Assembly: GCF_900111005.1 (NCBI RefSeq)
Contig: NZ_FOFV01000015.1
Coordinates: 124,001-188,000, forward strand
DNA: 64,000 bases
Direction: 5' to 3'
Source of the DNA: Lentzea albida
Lineage (GTDB): Bacteria > Actinomycetota > Actinomycetes > Mycobacteriales > Pseudonocardiaceae
The first letter of the stretch is position 1, and the number at the start of each line of letters is the position of its first letter. Positions 32,279-42,600 of the stretch are shown in pieces. Under the pieces are notes generated by a model that had not been told where the DNA came from, searched no databases, and worked only from the letters and a program-made list of their open reading frames with translations. The position numbers were made by a program, and so were the translations under genes.

Positions 32279-32780
32279 GCGCTTCCTGCCTGAGCGGCTC
32301 CAACGCCCTGCTCGCCTCGCTCTCGGTGGCGTCACCGCTCATGCCGACGGCGACCAGCAACGACTCGTCGCGTGTCACGGCGATGGTGGCCGTGCACACC
32401 GTGTCCTTGCCCGCGCCCGGCCGCGTGCAGCTGAGCCAGGTGGCGTGCTTGGACGTCTCGACCTCGCGCCCCTCGGTCTGCGACTTCTTCGACGCCTCGA
32501 ACGACCGGTACGGCACCGCCACCATCACGTACGAGCCCTCGTTGAGCGTGAACAGGCACGAGTTCGCGAGCTCGGTGCGCGGCACGGGCTGGAACTTCAG
32601 CGTGCCGAGCGGCTTGAGGTCCTTCTCCGTCACCAGGGCGCACGGGTCGACGCCGGCGGTCTTGCGCGGGGTCGCGATGGCGAGCGGCGGCAACGGGGCC
32701 GCGACCGGGTCGCCCTGGACCGAGTACGCGCAGCCGGTCAGCGAGACCAGCACGAACAGCAGGAGGAGAGAACGTCTCAC
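32256..32780 (-). CDS. DUF3558 lipoprotein
   Basis: This protein has 174 residues. A signal peptide with lipobox LLFVLVSLTGC places the lipidated Cys at residue 17. The DUF3558 body contains DPCALVTEKDLKPLG, SCLFTLNEGSYVMVAV and the late Cys-containing LSCTRPGAGKDTVC. It is a surface lipoprotein of unknown function found widely in Pseudonocardiaceae. It overlaps the end of the convergent MFS gene by 23 bp. Confidence 0.9.
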   Translation of the reverse strand: MRRSLLLLFVLVSLTGCAYSVQGDPVAAPLPPLAIATPRKTAGVDPCALVTEKDLKPLGTLKFQPVPRTELANSCLFTLNEGSYVMVAVPYRSFEASKKSQTEGREVETSKHATWLSCTRPGAGKDTVCTATIAVTRDESLLVAVGMSGDATESEASRALEPLRQEALKRMPPA

Positions 32781-32815
32781 ACGGGGCAACACTAGAGCGT
32801 CGTAGGCTCCGGGGC

Positions 32816-34747
32816 GTGCCAATCGAACGCTCCACCAGAACGGGTTTGGTGCCCCTCGTCGCCATCGGCTTCGCCGTGGCCGCCCTCGCGGCCGTCGCGC
32901 TGAGCTCGTTCGAGAGCAACCCGCCGGTCGGTGTGCAGATCGTGCGGGTGCTGACCGAGACGGGTGCGGTGGTGACCATCGGCTCGTTGCTGCTGGCGGC
33001 GTTCCTCGTGCCACCGCAGAAGTCCGGCACTCTCGCAGCGGACGGCTACGCGGCGATGCGCACCGCTGGGTGGTTCGCGCTCGTGTGGCTCGTCGGTGCA
33101 CTGCTGTCGGTGCCGTTCACCACGGCGGCCGCGATCGACAGGCCGGTGAGCTCGTTCACCTTCAGCCAGATGATCGCGACGGCGATGCTGCTGGAGCAGT
33201 CGAAGGCATGGCTGCTGACGGCGATCATCGTGGCGTTGCTCGCACTGGGGTGCCGTCTAGTGCTCACGTGGGGATGGACGACCGTCCTGCTGTTCGGCGC
33301 CATCTTCGCGTTGGTGCCGGTCGCCGTCACGGGCCACTCGTCGTCCGGCGGCTCGCACGACATGGCGACGAACAGCCTGTTGTTCCACCTCGTCGCCGCG
33401 GTGCTCTGGGTGGGCGGCCTGATCGCGTTGCTCGCGCACGGCAGACGTGGCGGTGCGCACCTCCCGCTCGCCGCGACGAGGTTCTCGAAGATCGCGCTGG
33501 TCTGCTGGATCGTCATGGCCGTCTCCGGCGTGGTCAACGCGCTGGTGCGCATCACGCCGGCAGACCTGGTGACGTCCACCTACGGCTGGCTGACGCTCGG
33601 CAAGCTGGCGTGTCTGCTGGTGCTCGGCGTGTTCGGCTACTTCCAGCGCGAACGCGGCGTGAAGGGCGTGGTCGACGGCAGGCCGCACGCCCTGCTCAAG
33701 CTGGCCGGCCTCGAGATCCTGCTGATGATGTTCACCATCGGCCTGGCCGTGGCGCTCGCCCGCACGCCCCCGCCCGGCGGCAGCACCGAGCTGCCCAGCC
33801 GCACGGAGATCGCGATCGGCTACGACCTCGACGGGCCGCCGACGCTCGCGGCCGTCCTGTTCGACTGGCGCTTCGACCTGATCTTCGGCACCGCGGCGCT
33901 GGTCCTGGCCGCGCTCTACGTGCTGGGCGTGCGCAGGCTGACCCAGCGCGGTGACAAGTGGCCGGTCGGACGCACCGTCGCGTGGCTCTGCGGCTGCTTC
34001 TCGCTGTTGTTCGCGACGTCGTCGGGCATGGGCCGGTACTCGCCGGCGATGTTCAGCGTGCACATGGAGGCGCACATGGTGCTATCCATGCTGACACCGA
34101 TCCTGTTCGTCCTGGGCGGGCCCGTCACGCTGGCGTTGCGCGCGCTGCCGGTCAACAAGGAGGTGCCGGGGCCGCGGGAGTGGGTGCTGGCGTTCGTGCA
34201 CTCCCCGGTCGCGCGGCTGCTGACGAACCCGTTCGTGGCGCTGGGGTTGTTCGTCGGCTCGTTCTACGCCCTGTACTTCTCGGGGCTCTTCGAGGCCGCG
34301 CTGCCGTTCCACTGGGCGCACCTCGCGATGAACGCGCACTTCATCCTCGCCGGGTACGTCTTCTACTGGCCCGTGATCGGCGTGGACCCGTCACCGAACA
34401 AGCTCCCGCCGCTCGGCCGGTTGGGGCTGTTGTTCGCGTCGATCCCGTTCCACGCGTTCTTCGGCGTCATCCTGATGAGCTCCACGACCGTGATCGGCGA
34501 GCAGTTCTACCGCGGCCTCTCGCTGCCGTGGGTGCAGAACCTGCTGGAGGACCAGCGGCTCGGCGGCGGCATCGCGTGGGCGGCGGGGGAGATCCCGTTG
34601 CTGGTGGTCATGGTCGCCCTGCTCACCCAGTGGGCGCGGCAGGACGGCCGGGACGCGAAGCGGTACGACCGCAAGGCCGACGCCGATGGGGACGCCGACC
34701 TCGAGGCCTACAACGCGATGCTGCGGAAGATCTCCGAGAAGGGTTAG
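32816..34747 (+). CDS. CopD-CtaG fusion membrane protein (copper transport / cytochrome oxidase assembly)
   Basis: This protein has 643 residues. The N-terminal half has about eight spans with a CopD-like region (WMLLF-type helices; HLVAAVLWVGGLIALLAHG is the CopD signature around residue 200). The C-terminal half is a caa3_CtaG domain with MGRYSPAMFSVHMEAHMVLS, LPFHWAHLAMNAHFILAGY and FHAFFGVILMSS, rich in His and Met likely to handle copper. The protein would deliver copper to cytochrome oxidase. It ends in a charged cytosolic tail and overlaps the convergent ABC permease gene by 4 bp. Confidence 0.92.
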   Translation: MPIERSTRTGLVPLVAIGFAVAALAAVALSSFESNPPVGVQIVRVLTETGAVVTIGSLLLAAFLVPPQKSGTLAADGYAAMRTAGWFALVWLVGALLSVPFTTAAAIDRPVSSFTFSQMIATAMLLEQSKAWLLTAIIVALLALGCRLVLTWGWTTVLLFGAIFALVPVAVTGHSSSGGSHDMATNSLLFHLVAAVLWVGGLIALLAHGRRGGAHLPLAATRFSKIALVCWIVMAVSGVVNALVRITPADLVTSTYGWLTLGKLACLLVLGVFGYFQRERGVKGVVDGRPHALLKLAGLEILLMMFTIGLAVALARTPPPGGSTELPSRTEIAIGYDLDGPPTLAAVLFDWRFDLIFGTAALVLAALYVLGVRRLTQRGDKWPVGRTVAWLCGCFSLLFATSSGMGRYSPAMFSVHMEAHMVLSMLTPILFVLGGPVTLALRALPVNKEVPGPREWVLAFVHSPVARLLTNPFVALGLFVGSFYALYFSGLFEAALPFHWAHLAMNAHFILAGYVFYWPVIGVDPSPNKLPPLGRLGLLFASIPFHAFFGVILMSSTTVIGEQFYRGLSLPWVQNLLEDQRLGGGIAWAAGEIPLLVVMVALLTQWARQDGRDAKRYDRKADADGDADLEAYNAMLRKISEKG

Positions 34748-35541
34748 ACCGACAGCGGGCGGCGGAAGCCGCGGACCGCGAAGAACGCGCCGACCGCCGC
34801 GATCACGCCGCTCGTGACCAGTGCGCCGGCCACACCGGTGACCGGGTGGGCGAGCGCCAGGCTGCGGGCGGCGTCGACCGCGTAGGTCAGCGGGTTGACC
34901 TTCGCGATCGCCTGCAGCCAGCCGGGCAGGCCGCTCACCGGCACGAACGCGCTGGACGCGAACATCAGCGGGAACATCGCCAGGAAGCCGACGGTCTGCA
35001 TGAGCTCCGCCTTGCGCACCCAGGCGGCGATCGCGATGAACACCCAGCTCAGCGCCCACCCGACGACCAGGGCCAGGCCCAGTGCGGCGAGGGTGCCGAG
35101 CATGCCGCCGTCCGGGCGGAAGCCGAACACCAGGACGCCGAACGCGATCATCAGCACCAGCTGGAACGCCGTGCGGACCGCGTCGGAGAGGTTGCGCGCC
35201 AACAGGACCGTGCTCGGGCGGATGGGCAGTGATCGGAACCGTGCGAGCACACCGTTCGACATGTCCTGCACGAGTCCGATGCCGGACGCGAGAGAGGACT
35301 GCATCGCGGTGTTCACGAGGATCGCGGGCAGCAGGAAGTTGATGTAGCTCATGCCCGGCGGGAAGTTCGCCGTGGACGTGATGCTGCCGAAGATCTGGCT
35401 GAACAGCGTCAGCATGATCAGCGGCTGCAGGATGCTGAAGAACACGAGTGCGGGCGTGCGCAGCAGCGCGCGCAGAGAGCGGCCGGTCAGTACGAGGACT
35501 TGGGTCGGGTAGCTGCTGCCGTGCCAGGTCAAGGTCGCCAT
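34744..35541 (-). CDS. ABC-2 type drug export permease (DrrB-like)
   Basis: This protein has 265 residues and six predicted spans. Typical DrrB/daunorubicin-type features are LVFFSILQPLIMLTLFSQIF, LVQDMSNGVLARFRSLPI and FVPVSGLPGWLQAIAKVNPL. It pairs with the ATPase gene 8 bp upstream, and both follow a TetR repressor in one operon. The export substrate is unknown. Confidence 0.93.
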   Translation of the reverse strand: MATLTWHGSSYPTQVLVLTGRSLRALLRTPALVFFSILQPLIMLTLFSQIFGSITSTANFPPGMSYINFLLPAILVNTAMQSSLASGIGLVQDMSNGVLARFRSLPIRPSTVLLARNLSDAVRTAFQLVLMIAFGVLVFGFRPDGGMLGTLAALGLALVVGWALSWVFIAIAAWVRKAELMQTVGFLAMFPLMFASSAFVPVSGLPGWLQAIAKVNPLTYAVDAARSLALAHPVTGVAGALVTSGVIAAVGAFFAVRGFRRPLSV

Positions 35542-35549
35542 GATTCCCC

Positions 35550-36473
35550 CTAGTTCGCGGCGAGAGTGAGGTAGACGTCGTCGAGCGTGGGCTCTTTGAG
35601 GCCGATTTCGTGCGCCTCCAAGCCGTTGTCGTCCAACGCGCGCACGACCGTCGCAAGGTCGCGTGACGCGCTGACGGGGGTCGTGAGCGTGAGGCCTTCC
35701 GCGACCGGCGTGAGCCCCACGGAGTTGATGGCCTTGAGCGCCGTGTCCACTTCGGACACCGAGTCGAGCGTGACGGTCACCGTGCGCTGGCCGACCTGCG
35801 CCTTGAGCTCGGCCGAGGTGCCGGACGCGACGACCTTGCCGTGGGACAGCACGGTGATCGAGTCGGCGAGCCGGTCGGCCTCGTCCAGGTACTGGGTCGT
35901 GAGCAGCACGGTCGTGCCGTCCGCGACGAGCTTCTCGACGATCTCCCACATCGCGAGGCGGCTGGCGGGGTCGAGGCCGGTGGTCGGCTCGTCCAGGAAC
36001 AGCACCTCGGGGTTGCCGACCAGGGACGCGGCCAGGTCGAGGCGCCGCCGCATGCCGCCGGAGTAGGTCTTGGCGTTGCGCTTGGCGGCGTCGGTGAGGT
36101 CGAACTGCGCCAGCAGGTCGTCCGCGCGGGAGTGGGCCTGCCTGCGGCTCGCGCCGAGCAGGCGGGCGATCAGGACCAGGTTGTCGTGGCCGCTCAGCTG
36201 CTCGTCGACGGCGGCGAACTGGCCGGTCAGGCCGATGCGGCTGCGGACCTCGTGGCTCTGCTCCACCACGTCGAACCCCGCGACCTTCGCGGTGCCGCCG
36301 GAGGGCGGCAGCATCGTGGTGAGGAGGTTGACCAGTGTGGTCTTGCCTGCGCCGTTGTGGCCGAGGAGGCCGAGAACGGAACCCTTCTTCGCGGTGACGC
36401 TCACGCCGTCGAGCGCGTTCACGTCACCGAACCTCTTGCTCACGTCATGCGCTTCGATCATGAGCTCACTCAT
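35550..36473 (-). CDS. ABC transporter ATP-binding protein (DrrA-like)
   Basis: This protein has 307 residues. Walker A is GLLGHNGAGKTTLVNLL, the signature is YSGGMRRRLDLAASLVG, Walker B is EVLFLDEPTTGLDPASR, and the H-loop follows. The C-terminal extension with TLTTPVSASRDLATVVRALD is typical of daunorubicin-resistance ATPases. Its ATG overlaps the TetR stop by 4 bp. It forms an exporter with the downstream permease. Confidence 0.95.
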   Translation of the reverse strand: MSELMIEAHDVSKRFGDVNALDGVSVTAKKGSVLGLLGHNGAGKTTLVNLLTTMLPPSGGTAKVAGFDVVEQSHEVRSRIGLTGQFAAVDEQLSGHDNLVLIARLLGASRRQAHSRADDLLAQFDLTDAAKRNAKTYSGGMRRRLDLAASLVGNPEVLFLDEPTTGLDPASRLAMWEIVEKLVADGTTVLLTTQYLDEADRLADSITVLSHGKVVASGTSAELKAQVGQRTVTVTLDSVSEVDTALKAINSVGLTPVAEGLTLTTPVSASRDLATVVRALDDNGLEAHEIGLKEPTLDDVYLTLAAN

Positions 36474-37084
36474 CTTGTCTCCCCCTTGAGTGCGCCGTGC
36501 AGGAAAAGCTCGACGATGGCGGCGGGTTCGGCGGCGGTCTGGCCGAAGCCCGAGCCCATGCGGTTCGTGAAGACGGTGCCGAGCAGCATCCGTCCGGCCA
36601 GGTCGGGGCTCACGCGCAGGTCCGCGTCGCCGAACAGGCGGCCGACGGCGTCGGACAGCTGCTGCATGCCGATCGGTGGCCCCTTGTGCTTCTTGTGGTC
36701 CTCGTCGTTCGGGTGGTAGCCGGACTCGCGGAGCGCACCGATGAGGCCCCACATGCGGTCGAGGTAGCCGCTGAACGCGGCGACTCCCGCCGTGAGCCGT
36801 TCCTCCAGCGGCACGTCCGACGGGATGGCATCGAGGCGTGCGACCTCTTCGTCGGAATGCAGCGCGCGCTGGACGCACGCCTCCAACAGCTCCGCCTTGT
36901 CCTTGAAGACCCGGAACACCGTGCCTTCCGCGATGCCGGCCGCGGCGGCGATCTGGCTGGTGGTGACGTTCGCGCCCGCCTTGACGACGAGCGGCAGCGT
37001 GGCCTGGACGATCGCCTCGCGGCGGTCTTCCGGGCTCATCGCGGGGGCGCGGCGGCGGCGTGGTTCCTCTGACACGTCCGCCAC
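36470..37084 (-). CDS. TetR family repressor of the ABC exporter operon
   Basis: This protein has 204 residues from a GTG start. The N-terminal HTH reads TSQIAAAAGIAEGTVFRVFK. The ligand-binding C-terminal domain is variable. The gene leads the operon TetR-ATPase-permease. A perfect 20-bp palindrome lies 4 bp before its start, with a second imperfect copy next to it, so it very likely represses its own operon. Confidence 0.93.
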   Translation of the reverse strand: MADVSEEPRRRRAPAMSPEDRREAIVQATLPLVVKAGANVTTSQIAAAAGIAEGTVFRVFKDKAELLEACVQRALHSDEEVARLDAIPSDVPLEERLTAGVAAFSGYLDRMWGLIGALRESGYHPNDEDHKKHKGPPIGMQQLSDAVGRLFGDADLRVSPDLAGRMLLGTVFTNRMGSGFGQTAAEPAAIVELFLHGALKGETR

Positions 37085-37087
37085 TGT

Positions 37088-37107
37088 ATGAGTGAGTACT
37101 CACTCAT
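37088..37107. promoter_or_regulatory. TetR operator 1, perfect 20-bp palindrome
   Basis: ATGAGTGAGTACTCACTCAT is fully self-complementary. It abuts the start of the TetR gene, the expected place for its own operator. Confidence 0.88.
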
Positions 37108-37112
37108 GTCAA

Positions 37113-37130
37113 TGAGTGGGCGCTCACTCA
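37113..37130. promoter_or_regulatory. TetR operator 2, imperfect palindrome
   Basis: TGAGTGGGCGCTCACTCA repeats the half-sites of the adjacent operator (TGAGTG / CACTCA) with two mismatching positions. The centre-to-centre distance is 24 bp, suggesting two dimers bind side by side. Confidence 0.75.
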
Positions 37131-37298
37131 CTCGCGGCGGCCTAGCACACACCCCTGACGATTCCGCGGTCCGAGCCCGTTCAAGATCTCGACCTGTCCC
37201 CAGCTCGCGAGTTGTCCACAGATCCGCCGCCGCCCCGCCCGGTCCGCCCGCTCCCGGAGCAGCCTGGACCACGACCCCGCGACCTGGAGGCGAGCCCG

Positions 37299-37712
37299 AT
37301 GTCCTGGAATTCCACACTGATCACCTGCGTTGGCACTGTCGTCAGCGAGATCACGTACAAGCACGGCGAAGACGGCAAGACGTACGCGTTCTTCCGCATG
37401 AGTTCGACCGAGCGCCGGTACAACACGGCGGCCGGCGACTGGGAGGACGGGGAGACGTTGTGGATGAACGTCTCGTGCTGGCGGAAGCTCGCCGACAGCG
37501 TGAAGACCACGCTGTCCAAGGGCGATCCGGTGATCGTCCAGGGCAAGTTGCGCATGCGTTATTACGAGAAGGACGACGGGAAGAAGCTCTCCGTTCACGT
37601 GGACGCCATGCACGTCGGGTTGGACTTGAGCCGCGTGCAGTCACTGGGCGCCGCCACGCTCGTTGAGCCTCGGGCCGCCGAAGATCTCTCGGAGGAACCC
37701 GTTCCGTTCTGA
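37299..37712 (+). CDS. ssb: Single-stranded DNA-binding protein, short paralogue
   Basis: This protein has 137 residues. The OB-fold contains LITCVGTVVSEITYKHGEDG, AFFRMSSTERRYN and WMNVSCWRKLADSV, with DPVIVQGKLRMRYYE. It ends EDLSEEPVPF, a reduced form of the acidic C-terminal tip. It is shorter than the essential SSB, which in actinobacteria carries a long Gly-rich linker, so it is probably the second SSB used in special conditions such as sporulation or natural DNA uptake. GGAGG lies 9 bases before the ATG. Confidence 0.9.
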   Translation: MSWNSTLITCVGTVVSEITYKHGEDGKTYAFFRMSSTERRYNTAAGDWEDGETLWMNVSCWRKLADSVKTTLSKGDPVIVQGKLRMRYYEKDDGKKLSVHVDAMHVGLDLSRVQSLGAATLVEPRAAEDLSEEPVPF

Positions 37713-37974
37713 GCCGTTCGGGGCAACCCTGTGCCGGACTTCGGGAACCCACCCGATCGGGTAGCGCGCGCCGGAGAAGATGTAAGTACCGAGATCCACG
37801 GAGAAGGAGGGAAGCTCGTAGGTCGGAGCCGCTGAGGACCGATCGCCGACAACCGTTCACCTTCGAACGGAACAAGCAGGTCACCGACTCACGTGACGCT
37901 CGTCGCGGGTGTGGGCGGCTGCTTGTCGGCGACCGAGGTCAGGAGCCTCTGGGCACCGCTCTACGATCGCCGCC

Positions 37975-39651
<1,677 letters not shown>

Positions 39652-39669
39652 GAGGGCAACGGCGACGTC

Positions 39670-42600
39670 GTGGCGGCGAGGGGCGAGACGCAGGCGAACG
39701 TCGAGGTGAGCACGCTGGTCGTGCCCGCCTGGATGCTGCGTTGGCGCGCACCGGAGCTCGCTCTGGTGCTGGGTGAGCGCGCTGTCGCGCTCGCCTCGAC
39801 CCGCCGCGACGAAGCCGACCGCCTGAGAGCGGAGTCGCTCGTGGTCTTCGCGGGCAACCGCATGGGCCGCGGCGTCCGCGTCGCCGACAGGGCGATCGAC
39901 GCCCTGAAGGCGGCCCAGGTCGCCGGTGAGCACGAGACCGGGTGGCTGCTGCGGGTCGAGCTCGCGGCGTGCGCCCGGTCCGTGGGCGCACCGCTGACGG
40001 GGTTCGCGGCGGTCACCCCGGTGCTGGAAGCGCCGGACGTGCCCGCGGAACTGCGGGCCTCGGCCCTGGTGCAGGCGAGTGAATGCCTCGTCACGGTCGG
40101 CCGCGGCGACGAACCCGCGCGGGCGCTCGCCGAGGCCGATCAGCTCTACGTCGCCGACACCACGCTCGACGAGGACACGCGTCTGCTGCTGCGTGGCCAG
40201 ATCCGTGCCGTGCAGGCCGCCCAGCACCGGCGCTGGGGCGACCTCGCCGCGGCGATCGGGGCCGCACGCGAGGGCCTCGACCTGCTGAGCAGGTTCTCCG
40301 ATCCCGATGCGGACAGCGGTCAGGGCGTCGGCAGGCTCAGGCTGGAACTCGCGCTCGCGCTGATGGACGCGAACCGGCTGCTCGACGCGAGCGACGTCGG
40401 CGCCCCGCTGCTCGACCGCTCGGTGCGCGCGCCTTCGGCGTCCACCACCGGCTGGTTGCGCCTGGCCCTGGCCACGCGGGTGCACCTGCCCGCGGGCAGG
40501 GTCGGACTGGCCCGCGAGATGCTGCGCGAGGCCGTGGCGAGCGCCGAGCGCCACCAGCTCGACACGCTGCTGGCGGAAGGCCTGCTGGCACTCGCCCACG
40601 TGCACGAGGTGTCCGGCGACCTGGCCGACGCGCTGAAGGACCTGCGCTCGGCCCACGCCGCAGAACGCCGCCGCGCCCGCGCCGTCTACGCGGTGCGCGC
40701 CCGGCTCGCCGCGGAGTTCGCCGGTGTGCACCGCCAGCCGGCCGACCTGCACCAGCAACTGGCGAGCGTGCTCAGGCCGGTCGAGGGCATGCAGGTGGTC
40801 ACCGACGGCGTGCTGTCCGCCGCACTGAAGCAACAACTCCGGCAGTGGCGCCCGGTCCAGGTCCGCAAGGGCGACGGGCTGAATGCCAAGCGTGCTCGGC
40901 GCGCTGCCGAAGACATGACCGTGGAGGGTTTGTCCGCGGCCCGACAACACGCCGCCGACCGGTGGCGCATGGTCCAGCCGTTCGGCGAGCCCGATGACAA
41001 GACCCCGGAAGCCGTGGAACCGCCACCCGCACCCCTGCCTTCTTCCTCTCCCTCCTCTTCCCCTTCCGACCGCACGGTCCCCGCGTCGGGCCTGATCGCC
41101 TCCGCGGGCGCCATGGTGAGCGGCCGGCGTCGTGCCGCCCGCGTGGCCGCCGGTGAGATCGACGACGACCGGCCCACCACCATCGCCGAAATCCCCATCA
41201 CCCCCGCGGCTCCCGAGCCGGAGCAGCCGCCCCAGGCCGAGTCGCGGCCCCAGCTGACCGTCGAGCAGGAACGCAAGCGCAAGGTCGAGCAGCAGCTCAT
41301 GGAGCTGCAGCGCGAGGCGCGCCGCCAGATCGAGGCGGAACGCCAGGCCCGCGCCGAACAACGCGCCCAGGCCGAACGCGAGGCCCGGGCCGCCGAGGAG
41401 GCGGCCCGCCAGGAAGCCGCCCGTGAGGAGGCGGCGCGCCAGGAAGCGGCTCGCCAAGAGGCCGCGCGTCAGGAGGCGATCCGCCAGGAAGCGGCGCGCG
41501 AAGAGGCCGCCCGCCTGGAGGCGGCTCGCCAAGAGGCCGCCCGCCAGGAGGCGGCTCGCGAAGAGGCCGCGCGCAAGGAAGCCGCTCGACTGGAGTCGGA
41601 GCGTGAAGCGGCCGCCCGTCTGGAGGCGGCCCGTGCAGAGAGCGCGCGCCAGGAGGCGGCCCGCCTGGAAGAGGCTCGCGCGGAGGCAGCGCGGCAGGAG
41701 GCGGCGCGGGAGCAAGCCGCCCGCGAAGAGGCCGCTCGTCTGGAAGCGGCTCGTGAAGAAGCCGCCCGTCAGCTGGCCGCCCGCGACGAGGCGGTGCGCC
41801 ACGAGGTGGCTCGCCTGGAGAGCGTGCGCCAGGAGGAGGCCCGCCGCGAGGCGGCGCGTCAGGAAGCGGTGCGCAGGGACGTCGCCCGGCAGGAGGCGGC
41901 ACACCAGGAGGTCGCCCGCCAGGCCGTCGAACGCGAGGAGGCCGCCCGCCAGGCCCTCGAACGCGAGGAAGCCGCCCGCGCGGAGGCCGGCCGCGCCGAC
42001 GCGTCCGGGGCGCAGCCGGAAAGCGTCCTCGACATGCTCAAGGCGCAGGGCCTGCGGGCAGGCGGCCGCCGCCGGGCGCGCGAAGCCGAGTCGCAGTCCG
42101 GCGCCCCGTCGTGGCGTGTTGAACCGCCGTCGAGCCGGCGCCGTGACGACCAGGCGGCAGACGCGTCGCCGAACTACTTCGCCGATGCCGGCACCCGCTC
42201 CCGCTCCGAACGGCTGGCCGACCAGGTGAACCCGGACGGTCCGGCGCGGTCCGGCCTGGCCGCGGCGTTCTCGCGCCCACCGGAGTCCCCGGACTTCGGC
42301 CCCCACACCGACGAGCCCGCCTTCCCGCTGCACACCCCGGCCGACGGTTTCCCGGCCGTCACGGCCGACCCGGACGAGCGCAGGCTCCCCGACCTCGACT
42401 TCAGCGGACTGGACTTCAGCGGCCTCGACTTCGGTGCCTCGAAGTCGACCGCGTCCGTCCCGTCCCCGCCGCCCGCGCCCGAGGAGCACCCGGACCCGGC
42501 GGAGCCGGAGAAGAAGCCGCTCCCGCCCCTCCCGGACCCGGTCCCGGACGTGCCGGTCCCGGACGAGATCCCGAAGACCCCCGAACCGGATCTGCTGTCG

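Noticed and set aside
41260-42010. Expanded DNA microsatellite without coding value
   Set aside because: The GAGGCGGCCCGC-like repeats vary at synonymous positions and keep the frame within a 4-kb gene, so selection on protein sequence is more likely than simple DNA expansion.
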